Assembly: GCA_003504855.1 (NCBI GenBank)
Contig: DNZD01000274.1
Location: forward strand, 1 to 34,148
DNA: 34,148 bases
From: Cytophagales bacterium
GTDB lineage: Bacteria; Bacteroidota; Bacteroidia; Cytophagales; Cyclobacteriaceae
Direction: 5' to 3'
How positions within the stretch are numbered: the stretch's first letter is position 1; each line of letters opens with the position of its first letter. Below, in pieces: positions 1 through 7,650 of this stretch. Below the pieces are notes generated by a model that was not told the origin of the DNA, did no database searches, and worked only from the letters and a program-made list of their open reading frames with translations. The position numbers and the translations under genes are program-made.

Positions 1-1212
1 GTTGACACGGTAAAACTGGGCCGTTGGCTGATTATTTTGAGAAGACCAGGTCAGGCCGTTGTTGACGGTGATGGTCGCGCCGCCGTCATCGGAAATGATA
101 ATATTTTTATTGTTGCGTGGATTGATCCACAACTGATGGTAATCTCCGTGACCTGTGCGCAGGTATTCCCACGACTTGCCGCCATCTACTGATTTCAAGC
201 CTGGTGAATTGAGGACGTATACGATCTCTTCATTTTGCGGATCAGCGAATACTTCGATGTAATACCAGGCGCGTTGCACCAGGCGGTGATCTTTGCTGAT
301 ACGATCCCAGCTCTTGCCGCCATTATTGGATACAAACAAACCGCCTTGTTCCTTTTGCGTATCACTCTCTACCAGCGCATATACCTTTTCGGGATTGGAA
401 CGGCATACCGAAACGCTCATTTTTCCCAACTCTTTGGGAAGTCCTTCCTGAATTTTGCTCCATGTTTCGCCGCCATCTACTGATTTATACAGGCCGCTGC
501 CTTTACCTCCACTGATTACCTGCCATGGCAAACGACGGTGATCCCACATAGCTGCATAGAGTATCCGCGGATTGGTCATGTCCATGCTGAGGTCTGCACA
601 ACCCGTGTTCTCATCAACATATAGTGTCTTCTTCCAGGTGGTGCCACCATCCGTTGATTTATAAACACCGCGGTCAGGTGCAGGGCCATGTAACGCACCC
701 TGTGCCGCAACATAAACCACATCCGGGTTGGCAGGATGTATCCGGATGTAAGCGATGTGGCGAGTGAGGTCGAGGCCCACCTTTACCCAGGTCTTTCCTG
801 CATCGGTAGACTTATATACACCATCGCCATAGGAAGTCGTAACTCCACGGGGTGCATGCTCACCCATGCCGACATAAATAACATTGGGATCACTTTCGGC
901 CACCGCAACGGCTCCCACGGATCCCGTCTTGAAATAGCCATCAGATATATTGAACCAGGACATCCCTGCATCATTGGTTTTCCAAAGTCCACCACCCGTG
1001 CTGCCCATGTAATACGTAAGTGGATCGCCCACCACACCGGTTGAAGTTACCGACCGGCCGCCCCTAAAGGGACCAATGTTGCGCCATCGCGCTGCTTTAA
1101 AGGTTGCATCGAGGTTGGCAACCGTTGTTTGCGTCGGCTGACCGGGGGATTTTTTCTGAGCTGACGTTGTCAGAACGCCCAGACAAATTGAAATGAGTAA
1201 CAGGTATTTCAT
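1..1212 (-). CDS. Secreted Asp-box (BNR/sortilin-like) beta-propeller protein, C-terminus cut by window edge
   Basis: The open frame runs from an ATG at 1212 to the left edge (404 codons, no stop), so only the N-terminal part is present. The first residues, [19 protein letters not shown], form a signal peptide, so the protein is exported. After it comes [12 protein letters not shown], typical of the Bacteroidota family annotated as WD40/YVTN/BNR-like or 'glycosyl hydrolase'. At least six Asp-box motifs (S-x-D-x-G-x-T/S-W) are visible, including [32 protein letters not shown] and SVDGGKSW, which mark beta-propeller blades of the sortilin/VPS10 type. Members of this family are often around 1000 residues. 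The name glycosyl hydrolase is historical and no catalytic residues can be assigned. It lies 83 bp downstream of the pirin gene on the same strand and may have its own promoter. Confidence 0.85.
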   Translation of the reverse strand, partial: MKYLLLISICLGVLTTSAQKKSPGQPTQTTVANLDATFKAARWRNIGPFRGGRSVTSTGVVGDPLTYYMGSTGGGLWKTNDAGMSWFNISDGYFKTGSVGAVAVAESDPNVIYVGMGEHAPRGVTTSYGDGVYKSTDAGKTWVKVGLDLTRHIAYIRIHPANPDVVYVAAQGALHGPAPDRGVYKSTDGGTTWKKTLYVDENTGCADLSMDMTNPRILYAAMWDHRRLPWQVISGGKGSGLYKSVDGGETWSKIQEGLPKELGKMSVSVCRSNPEKVYALVESDTQKEQGGLFVSNNGGKSWDRISKDHRLVQRAWYYIEVFADPQNEEIVYVLNSPGLKSVDGGKSWEYLRTGHGDYHQLWINPRNNKNIIISDDGGATITVNNGLTWSSQNNQPTAQFYRVN

Positions 1213-1295
1213 GGGGAAAAATTTTGGAACAATATAAATCTTCCCCGTCTCATTTCTCGATCAAAGAAGATGAGTGGACTGATGTGTGTGTGGAC

Positions 1296-2306
1296 CTATT
1301 TTATTTCCTCATGGCCGTCGGTATAGCGGGCAAAGCGCCCGCGTTCACGGGGATGTGTATGATCGTGTGAGGGCCAGGGCCAGCCTCCAAACTGTGTGCG
1401 TTGGTACTCCCTGATCACGTCCTGTATTTCATGCTGGCTATTCATCACAAATGGACCATAGTGTGTTACCGGTTCTCCGATTGGTTTGCCTTGCAGCAGT
1501 AGTAATCTCGTTTCATCCGGACCATTAACCAGTGTCACCGCTTCTTTGCTCTTCAATTCCACGCCATGACCGCGTTGAATTTCCTGTGTATGAACGCGGA
1601 GGGTTGATCCTTTATAATGGTACAGCATACGGTTTACCTCCTGCCTTGAAGAAGGCAACGTCCATTCCGCATACGGCTCCATATGAATGATCCAGATGGC
1701 CACCTCATGGGATGGATTTGCGGCCCAGGAGTCTGGTGCCGGTGCGGGTGCCTTATTGTCTTGAAGGTCACCAGCCACAATCTTAATTTGAGTGGTCTTT
1801 CCGTTTTGGTCTTTAGCATGAACAATCGGTATGGTGTCCGACCAGAGCATGGAAAAATAGGGCTCAGCCGATTTTTTTGATTTGGGCAGGTTGAGCCACA
1901 ATTGAAAAAGTTCCAGGGGGTTATCACCTTCCCGGTTGAGCAACGGGAACATCTCACAATGTTGAACCCCTTTTCCGGCGGTCATCCATTGCACATCGCC
2001 GTTACCAAATCTCCCTGCCGCTCCCAATGAATCCGAGTGATCAATCAGGCCCCTGGTAACCACCGTTACCGTTTCAAATCCACAGTGCGGATGAGCCGGA
2101 AATCCCGGTACGGTATCGCCATGATACATGCGCCACTTTTGGCGCGGATCAAAATCATTTCCGATGTTGCGGCCGGCCAACGATTCTACCGGACCGAGTT
2201 TTTCATTTCCTGCCGGATAAAAATCCTGGTGGTGGACGCAGAACAAAAACGGATCGCGTGTTTCCCACGGAAATCCAAGGCGTATAATCTGTTGAATGGG
2301 ATTCAT
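1296..2306 (-). CDS. Pirin family protein (bicupin)
   Basis: This is a 336-residue bicupin. The N-terminal cupin carries the complete pirin metal site: H72 and H74 in FPAHPHCGFETVT, and H116 and E118 in GKGVQHCEMF, spaced as His56/His58/His101/Glu103 are in human pirin. The C-terminal cupin (about residues 190-310) includes GKPIGEPVTHYGPFVMNS, the usual second-domain signature. Family members bind Fe(II); some bacterial ones have quercetin 2,3-dioxygenase activity and others act as redox-sensing partners, and sequence alone does not decide between these. The start is the ATG at 2306, just before the first conserved segment. The gene is cytoplasmic and diverges from the DUF1905 gene across about 89 bp. 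Confidence 0.9.
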   Translation of the reverse strand: MNPIQQIIRLGFPWETRDPFLFCVHHQDFYPAGNEKLGPVESLAGRNIGNDFDPRQKWRMYHGDTVPGFPAHPHCGFETVTVVTRGLIDHSDSLGAAGRFGNGDVQWMTAGKGVQHCEMFPLLNREGDNPLELFQLWLNLPKSKKSAEPYFSMLWSDTIPIVHAKDQNGKTTQIKIVAGDLQDNKAPAPAPDSWAANPSHEVAIWIIHMEPYAEWTLPSSRQEVNRMLYHYKGSTLRVHTQEIQRGHGVELKSKEAVTLVNGPDETRLLLLQGKPIGEPVTHYGPFVMNSQHEIQDVIREYQRTQFGGWPWPSHDHTHPRERGRFARYTDGHEEIK

Positions 2307-2395
2307 GCCGTTAATTTAGTCATTAACCACCGCTGGTGACTTTTGGTTGCGCCGCGTTGAATATTCTCCTGCTGATAGCGAACTTCACATCGACT

Positions 2396-2902
2396 ATGAT
2401 TCGATTTCACGCGCGCATCCTCAAGTTTGCCAAGAAAGGAGAGAAGACCGGATGGTCCTATATCGTTATTTCCAGGGCCAAGGCAACCCAATTGAAAGCC
2501 GAAAAAACATCTTTCCGGGTGAAGGGAAAACTGGATCAACTGGAAATTGAGCGAACAGCACTTATCCCAATGGGTGATGGTGATTTCATTCTTCCTATTA
2601 ATGGGCAACTGCGGAAAAAACTGGGCAAGCAGGCTGGCGACACGTTGCTGGTTGAAGTACAACCTGATGATCGTCCGTTGCAAATTTCGTCGGACTTTAT
2701 GAAGTGTCTCAAGGATGATCCGCGGGCGCTGGCCCACTTCAAGACATTGCCCAAGTCGCATCAAAACTATTTCAGTAAGTGGATTGAGAGCGCAAAGACC
2801 ATCCAGACAAAGACACGACGCATCACCATGGCTGTCATTGCCCTTGGCGCTGAACAAGGTTACGGAGAAATGATCCGTGCTAACAAAAGCAAGCCGGCAT
2901 AG
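2396..2902 (+). CDS. DUF1905 / YdeI (OmpD-associated) family protein
   Basis: From the ATG at 2396 the protein has 168 residues. A GTG at 2336 would add 20 residues that do not look like the family, so the ATG is preferred. The N-terminal half (MIRFHARILKF to about residue 85) matches the DUF1905 beta-barrel domain, with GWSYIVISRA and the terminal LLVEVQPD strand. The C-terminal part (about 95-160) has the YdeI/OmpD-associated helical segment: a DDPRALAHFKTLPKSHQ core and YFSKWIESAKTIQTKTRRI. Proteins with this C-terminal domain are sometimes named bacteriocin-protection proteins, but the biochemical function is not established. No signal peptide is visible, so it should be cytoplasmic. Its stop lies 8 bp from the stop of the convergent 69-residue gene. 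Confidence 0.85.
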   Translation: MIRFHARILKFAKKGEKTGWSYIVISRAKATQLKAEKTSFRVKGKLDQLEIERTALIPMGDGDFILPINGQLRKKLGKQAGDTLLVEVQPDDRPLQISSDFMKCLKDDPRALAHFKTLPKSHQNYFSKWIESAKTIQTKTRRITMAVIALGAEQGYGEMIRANKSKPA

Positions 2903-2910
2903 CTGTTGGC

Positions 2911-3120
2911 CTATTCCAGCAGGCGGGCCCGCAATGCTTCATAGGCCATTTCCACTTCCAGGTAAACCGGGGCATCATTGATGCTGTGGTAATTCAGTTC
3001 GACGATACTCTTCTTGGTGCTTTGTGGATTCGGGTATATACGGCCGATGCTGGCGATGTTCACCAGCACCATTCGGGTTTCATCATCTTCAGCGACAGGT
3101 AATTCCAAGAATGCTTGCAT
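2911..3120 (-). CDS. Conserved-looking 69-residue protein coupled to the GMC oxidoreductase
   Basis: The 69-residue frame starts with an ATG 10 bp after the stop of the GMC oxidoreductase gene on the same strand, so the two are probably cotranscribed. It has no signal peptide or membrane segment. The layout is a short beta-rich domain (RMVLVNIASIGRIYP, then SIVELNYHS and APVYLEVEMAYEAL) with a final helix EALRARLLE. This weakly recalls small FlbD-like or SH3-like proteins, but I cannot assign a family with confidence. It is accepted as real because codon composition is normal, it is tightly coupled to the upstream gene, and it packs exactly between two good genes. Function unknown. Confidence 0.7.
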   Translation of the reverse strand: MQAFLELPVAEDDETRMVLVNIASIGRIYPNPQSTKKSIVELNYHSINDAPVYLEVEMAYEALRARLLE

Positions 3121-3130
3121 GGCTTGTGGT

Positions 3131-4774
3131 TCAAAAGGAGGTTACTGCATGAAGTCGGTCCTGCAGGGCGATGGTTTGGTTGTCTCTTGCAGCGGGAATC
3201 TGGTCCATAGCGTATTCACTGAGTGCCGTAATGGTGAGCGACGGGTTAACGCCCAAATTACAAGGCATGATGCTGCCATCCAGAATATAAAAGTTCTTGT
3301 ATCCGTGCACCCGGAATGATTCATCAACGACTCCTTCGGCAGCTGTTTTCCCCATCGGACATCCGCCGAGAATGTGAGCCGTAGATGACAGACCAAACAT
3401 CACTTCACTGAAGGCATTATGCGGTACACCATTCACCTTCTTTGCATACCGGTACAAGGCATCCTGACCTATAGGGATGAAGCTTGGTACTTTTTGGCCA
3501 AGGTTATTGCTCATGACCAGGCGCGTTCCGAGCAAACCCCGCCGGAGCCGCAATTGCATGGCATTGGGCAGGGATTGCATAATGAGAAAAATAATGCTGG
3601 TCTCCGCGAGTTTCCAGTTGAAGACCGAACGCAGCAAATTCCAGGGCTGCGTCATCATATTGCCGATCATTTTTAATGTGCGCACCGGCGGTGTTCCGTT
3701 TCCGGCAGCCATCACCGCCAGGCGCGTCATGGCACCGGAACCATCCGGAAATTTGCACAACTCAATATGGGTGTTGTCATCAGGTTCAAAAACAGAGCTG
3801 ATCGCAATGCCGTGATTCAACTTCCGGTCGGCGCTTACCACGCCGGAGAGCATTTCAGAATTCGTAAGGATGTTCTCCCCTAATTTATCCGACAACCGGA
3901 TAAGTGTTTTGTCTACATGTTTTTGACGAAGCAATAAATCAAGTGTACCCAAGACACCACCACTCATGACGAGGCCACGGGCACGATAGGTGGTTGATTT
4001 CTTTCCAAACCAGGAAGTACTCTGTTCGGTATGAATCCGATACTCGTCTTCTGTGTTTTCTATTTTTGTCACACGGGTTTCGGCCAAAACGCGAGCACCG
4101 AACATATTTTCGGCAAACCACAGATAATTCTTGTCCAGTGTATTCTTGGCACCATGCCGGCAGCCGACCATGCAACCTGCGCACTCTGTGCAGCCTGTGC
4201 GCAACGGACCCAGTCCTTTGAAGTAAGGGTCTTTGGGCTTTTGGGTATCGCCCAGGTAAACTCCCACGTAATCAACCCTTGAATACGTGTCGCCCCGGCC
4301 CATGTCCTGTGCCACTTCGCGAAGCACCCGGTCTTCTTCGTACTCTTTGGAGAACTTCTCACTGCCCAGCATGAACCGCGCCTTGTCAAAATAGGGAGCC
4401 AGTACCGACTTCCAGTCTTTAAGCTGGGACCAGATCGGATTGGCATAAAAACTTTCCCTGGGCATCATGTGTGTATTTGCATATACCAAAGAACCTCCAC
4501 CCACACCAACACCGGAGATGATAAATACCTCTTTAAAAAAGGTGAGTTTTTGAAAGCCGAAACACCGCAACAACGGAAGCCACAGGTACTTGCGCGTATT
4601 CCAGTTTGATGTCGGAAAATCCTTTGCCTTCCAGCGTTTGCCCTTTTCGATTACCAGTACCGAATAGCCCTTTTCGGCCAGGCGCATGGCAGAAACGGAG
4701 CCGCCAAAACCGGAGCCAACAACGATATAATCATATACCTGATCGGGATTGGGTGCGGAGGATTCGCCAGTCAT
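3131..4774 (-). CDS. GMC family FAD-dependent oxidoreductase (cholesterol-oxidase-like) with a cysteine cluster
   Basis: This 547-residue cytoplasmic flavoprotein is full length for the bacterial cholesterol oxidase-like branch of the GMC family. The N-terminal Rossmann motif VVGSGFGGSVSAMRLAEKG (about 18-36) binds FAD, and VGVGGGSLVYAN (about 89-100) is the second GMC signature. The C-terminal domain has HILGGCPMG (H467) and GVNPSLTITALSE (N510), the expected catalytic His/Asn positions. The family oxidises alcohols, including sterols; the substrate here is unknown. Unusually, C195, C198, C201 and C205 form a C-x2-C-x2-C-x3-C pattern within CTECAGCMVGCRHGAKNT, which looks like a [4Fe-4S] ligand set and may hold a cluster. 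The start is the ATG at 4774. It is divergent from the YciI-like gene (79 bp apart) and is followed by a coupled 69-residue gene. Confidence 0.88.
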   Translation of the reverse strand: MTGESSAPNPDQVYDYIVVGSGFGGSVSAMRLAEKGYSVLVIEKGKRWKAKDFPTSNWNTRKYLWLPLLRCFGFQKLTFFKEVFIISGVGVGGGSLVYANTHMMPRESFYANPIWSQLKDWKSVLAPYFDKARFMLGSEKFSKEYEEDRVLREVAQDMGRGDTYSRVDYVGVYLGDTQKPKDPYFKGLGPLRTGCTECAGCMVGCRHGAKNTLDKNYLWFAENMFGARVLAETRVTKIENTEDEYRIHTEQSTSWFGKKSTTYRARGLVMSGGVLGTLDLLLRQKHVDKTLIRLSDKLGENILTNSEMLSGVVSADRKLNHGIAISSVFEPDDNTHIELCKFPDGSGAMTRLAVMAAGNGTPPVRTLKMIGNMMTQPWNLLRSVFNWKLAETSIIFLIMQSLPNAMQLRLRRGLLGTRLVMSNNLGQKVPSFIPIGQDALYRYAKKVNGVPHNAFSEVMFGLSSTAHILGGCPMGKTAAEGVVDESFRVHGYKNFYILDGSIMPCNLGVNPSLTITALSEYAMDQIPAARDNQTIALQDRLHAVTSF

Positions 4775-4853
4775 AGCGTTCGAAGGTCCCCATTTTGACG
4801 GGCAACTACAAGCCTATCTCCTGAATCCGTATCTTCCGGATCACTTCAATACT

Positions 4854-5150
4854 ATGTTTATCGTCGACCTTCAGTATGTTACGGCCTTGGAGAAACTGGA
4901 TCAGCATATGACTGCCCACGTTCGTTTTCTCCAGAAGTATTATAAGCTCAACGTGTTTCTCACTTCCGGCAGGAAGGTTCCCCGCACTGGCGGGATCATC
5001 CTGGCCGCAGCACCATCCCGTAAAGACCTGGAGGACATCATGGCTGAGGATCCATTTTGTCAACATGGCTTGGCAAAAGTCACCATTACCGAGTTCCTTA
5101 ACTCACAAATGCATCCGGCATTCAAAAAAATGATGACCGGGCTTAATTAA
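4854..5150 (+). CDS. YciI-like family protein
   Basis: From the ATG at 4854 this is a 98-residue protein with the ferredoxin-like fold of the YciI family. The frame is open further upstream to 4749, but that would run into the divergent GMC gene and add residues unlike the family, so MFIVDLQYVTALEKLDQH is taken as the N-terminus. H22 in TAHVRFLQKYY is in the place of the conserved YciI histidine, D16 lies just before it, and GGIILAAAPSRKDLEDIMAEDPF is the second family block. Characterised relatives include dehalogenases and dioxygenase-like proteins, but most are unassigned. No signal peptide. It is probably transcribed from the divergent region shared with the GMC gene. Confidence 0.85.
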   Translation: MFIVDLQYVTALEKLDQHMTAHVRFLQKYYKLNVFLTSGRKVPRTGGIILAAAPSRKDLEDIMAEDPFCQHGLAKVTITEFLNSQMHPAFKKMMTGLN

Positions 5151-5248
5151 GCGGTGCTCTCTCAACCAAGTTCATCCGGTTTTTTACCTTGCGTGGCATC
5201 TGTAGAAGCACTTGTTCAAGTATCAATGCGAATTGTAATTTATCAACC

Positions 5249-5701
5249 ATGATCATTCGTGAGGCTATTCTCCAGGACGTTCCCTGGATTATTGATTTTC
5301 AGCTTAAAATGGCGCTGGAGACAGAAAACATACAATTGGAGTTCAGCACCCTGTCTCAGGGCATTAACCGGTTAATGAAAGATCCCACCAAGGGGAAGTA
5401 CTATGTTGCACAGGAAGGAACTGAAATTATCGGATGCCTGATGACTACCTATGAGTGGAGTGACTGGCGCTGTGGCACAGTACTTTGGATCCAATCCGTT
5501 TACGTTGCGGAAACAGCGCGGGGCAAAGGAGTTTACAAAAGCATGTATGAACACGTTCAGTCGATCGTGAAACAGGATCCAGACCTGAAGGGTATTCGGT
5601 TATACGTTGATCGCACCAATGTCGGTGCACAGGATGTCTATACCCGACTCGGCATGAATGGCGAGCATTACGGTGTCTTCGAATGGATGAAGCCGTCCTG
5701 A
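5249..5701 (+). CDS. GNAT family N-acetyltransferase
   Basis: The 150-residue protein starts at the ATG at 5249 (MIIREAILQD); a longer frame from 5189 adds 20 cysteine-rich residues that do not fit the family. Motif A of the GNAT fold is clear: IQSVYVAETARGKGVYKSMYEHV, with RGKGV as the acetyl-CoA pyrophosphate-binding loop (R91-V95). Motif B is LYVDRTNVGAQDVYTRLGM, with the usual N and Y and the final turn before FEW. It is a cytosolic acetyltransferase of unknown substrate. It lies 98 bp downstream of the YciI-like gene on the same strand. Its stop codon abuts the tpiA stop codon with no base between them. Confidence 0.88.
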   Translation: MIIREAILQDVPWIIDFQLKMALETENIQLEFSTLSQGINRLMKDPTKGKYYVAQEGTEIIGCLMTTYEWSDWRCGTVLWIQSVYVAETARGKGVYKSMYEHVQSIVKQDPDLKGIRLYVDRTNVGAQDVYTRLGMNGEHYGVFEWMKPS

Positions 5702-6457
5702 CTATGCTCCTTTTGCGATATCGATAAAGTCGCGTGCCTTCAGGGAAGCACCGCCGACCAAACCTCCATCTACATCAGGGCAGGAAAACAATTCCCTGGC
5801 ATTGTCCGGCTTTACACTGCCGCCGTATAGAATGATGATTTGCTGTGCGGTGGCATCGCCATATTTTGTTGCCAATTGCTTGCGGATCACGGCGTGCATA
5901 TCCTGCGCTTGTTGTGAACTGGCTGTCTTACCTGTACCGATGGCCCAAACCGGTTCATAGGCAATCATTACCTGCTTGATCTGGTCAGCGCCAAGGTGAA
6001 AAAGTCCCTCTTCAATCTGTTGACGTACAAGGGCCTCATGGGTACCCTTTTCGCGTATCTCCAGAGGCTCACCACAGCAGAAGATCGGTGTTAATCCGTG
6101 TGACAAGGCTTTGTCTGTTTTGGCCGCAAGTAGTTTTCCCTGCTCCCCAAAGTATTGGCGGCGTTCACTGTGGCCCAGGATCACATAGGGAATGTTTATC
6201 GATTTAAGCATCGCTGCCGACACTTCACCAGTATATGCACCTGATTCATGTTCGCTGCAATTCTGTGCGCCTACGCGAACAGCCGATGAGCGGGTAAGTT
6301 CCTCAGTGGAAACGAGGTAAGGAAAGGGAACACATAATATGAGTGACGCATGGTCAGGCACCTCGCCAGCCAGGGCGAGTACTTCCCGTGCAAGGGCTGT
6401 GGCTTCAGCGAAGTTCTTGTTCATTTTCCAGTTTCCGGCAATGATCTTCTTGCGCAT
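5702..6457 (-). CDS. tpiA: Triosephosphate isomerase
   Basis: This 251-residue enzyme is full length. It interconverts dihydroxyacetone phosphate and glyceraldehyde 3-phosphate in glycolysis and gluconeogenesis in the cytoplasm. All catalytic residues are present: N9 and K11 in IIAGNWKMNK, H96 in VILGHSERR, and E168 in AYEPVWAIGTGKTA, which also contains the loop 6 lid. The phosphate-binding segments ILYGGSVKPDN and GGLVGGASL follow. The ATG at 6457 is the only sensible start. It lies 20 bp downstream of the DUF6702 gene on the same strand, so it may be expressed from that promoter as well as its own. It converges on the GNAT gene with zero spacing. Confidence 0.97.
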   Translation of the reverse strand: MRKKIIAGNWKMNKNFAEATALAREVLALAGEVPDHASLILCVPFPYLVSTEELTRSSAVRVGAQNCSEHESGAYTGEVSAAMLKSINIPYVILGHSERRQYFGEQGKLLAAKTDKALSHGLTPIFCCGEPLEIREKGTHEALVRQQIEEGLFHLGADQIKQVMIAYEPVWAIGTGKTASSQQAQDMHAVIRKQLATKYGDATAQQIIILYGGSVKPDNARELFSCPDVDGGLVGGASLKARDFIDIAKGA

Positions 6458-6477
6458 AGTTGGGTGATTAGTATTTA

Positions 6478-6963
6478 CTATTTGGTTTCGGCCCGATATA
6501 CCTCCGTTGGCTTTTCACGGGTGAGGCGGTAACTTTTTACCGGAGACCGGTACGTGATGTGCACGAGGTTGTATTGGTCAGCATGAACTTCATGAATAAC
6601 ATCATCTGTCACCTCCAGGGTTTTCAACTTCTTGATGTTTTCTATTTCGAGATAACAGATGATGGCGGCATCATCGAGTTCGTGAGCAATGTAGTTTATC
6701 TTAGCTGGCTTGCCATCCACTTTGATGCGCAAATGGTCTGCCAGGTAATTACGGACCAATTGATCAAGTGACTGCCCAGCGGGAAGATTCAAGAGATCGA
6801 GCGATTCCTGTTTGGTTTTGGTGCGGATAGCGGTCTCCAGATCGTCTATGAAAATCCGGGAAGTAATTTGCAATGATTTGTTCTTCTCACTGTACTCAAT
6901 CTCCGTCACGGAAACGTGAATTGGGTGAGGGAGCAGAAAAATCAGCCAAATCAGCAGTTTCAT
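6478..6963 (-). CDS. DUF6702 family exported protein
   Basis: From the ATG at 6963 (MKLLIWLIFLLPHPIHVSV) the protein has 161 residues with a short signal peptide; an in-frame ATG three codons upstream is possible. After cleavage the mature chain would begin near HPIHVSVTEIEYSEKNKSLQ, the DUF6702 signature, followed by RIFIDDLETAI and a beta-rich domain. The function of DUF6702 is unknown. The gene is divergent from the HupE/UreJ gene across 72 bp. My inference is that the two products work together, because the mature sequence resembles the exported N-terminal domain found fused to HupE/UreJ domains in other bacteria. tpiA lies 20 bp downstream. Confidence 0.82.
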   Translation of the reverse strand: MKLLIWLIFLLPHPIHVSVTEIEYSEKNKSLQITSRIFIDDLETAIRTKTKQESLDLLNLPAGQSLDQLVRNYLADHLRIKVDGKPAKINYIAHELDDAAIICYLEIENIKKLKTLEVTDDVIHEVHADQYNLVHITYRSPVKSYRLTREKPTEVYRAETK

Positions 6964-7035
6964 AGGCCCCAAAAATAGTCAGTTGCCACCTTTCTTTCCT
7001 ATTTTTCACAACCTTTACCGCACAATCATCCCCTT

Positions 7036-7617
7036 ATGTCGGAATTTGAAGTCTTCTTTGCCATGGGGCGCGAACATATTCTAGATTATGCCAATGGGTA
7101 TGATCACATCCTGTTCGTTGTGGCCCTTTGTGCCGTATATGTGGTGAAGGATTGGAAGCGCATTCTCATACTTATCACTTCTTTTACCGTCGGTCACTCG
7201 ATTACCCTGGCGCTGGCCACCCTGGACGTAATCACCATAGACGCCGGCCTGATCGAATTTCTGATTCCTCTTACCATTTTTCTGACGGCAGTGGCCAATC
7301 TTTTCGGTAATGATGAGACCCTTCCGGGCCGGAAATTGCAGGCCAATTATTTCCTGGCGCTGCTGTTTGGGTTAATTCACGGCATGGGTTTCTCCAACTA
7401 CCTGAAAGCTCTTTTGGGAAAAGATGAGCGGATTTTCACCCAATTGTTTGCCTTTAACCTTGGATTGGAACTCGGCCAAATAATTATCGTTGGGATATTT
7501 CTCGCAGTATGTTTTATTGCTATTGATCTGCTCCACCTCAACCGGCGCGACTGGAAAATGGTTATCTCTTCAGCCATTGCCGGCATTGCCCTGGTTCTCA
7601 TGAAAGACCGACTTTAA
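7036..7617 (+). CDS. HupE/UreJ family membrane protein
   Basis: This 193-residue integral membrane protein has about six or seven hydrophobic segments. The family histidine/aspartate motifs are complete: GREHILDYANGYDHILFVV near the N-terminus (H14, D23, H24), FTVGHSITLALA (H54), and FGLIHGMGFS (H115). In HupE/UreJ proteins these lie in the membrane and are thought to bind nickel or cobalt, or possibly another metal; the transport role is predicted from the family and not shown here. The ATG at 7036 is a good start. It is divergent from DUF6702 and 33 bp upstream of the first M1 peptidase gene, so an operon HupE-M1-M1 is likely. Confidence 0.88.
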   Translation: MSEFEVFFAMGREHILDYANGYDHILFVVALCAVYVVKDWKRILILITSFTVGHSITLALATLDVITIDAGLIEFLIPLTIFLTAVANLFGNDETLPGRKLQANYFLALLFGLIHGMGFSNYLKALLGKDERIFTQLFAFNLGLELGQIIIVGIFLAVCFIAIDLLHLNRRDWKMVISSAIAGIALVLMKDRL

Positions 7618-7650
7618 TAAACCCCTTACTTGTAAATTCAATTACACCAT

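Noticed and set aside
2303..2857. A 184-codon open frame on the minus strand
   Set aside because: It is antisense to the DUF1905/YdeI gene, whose protein matches its family along its whole length; the antisense product shows no family features.
2923..2932. Perfect 10-bp palindrome GCGGGCCCGC
   Set aside because: It lies inside the coding sequence of the 69-residue protein in alanine/arginine codons, with no T-run after it.
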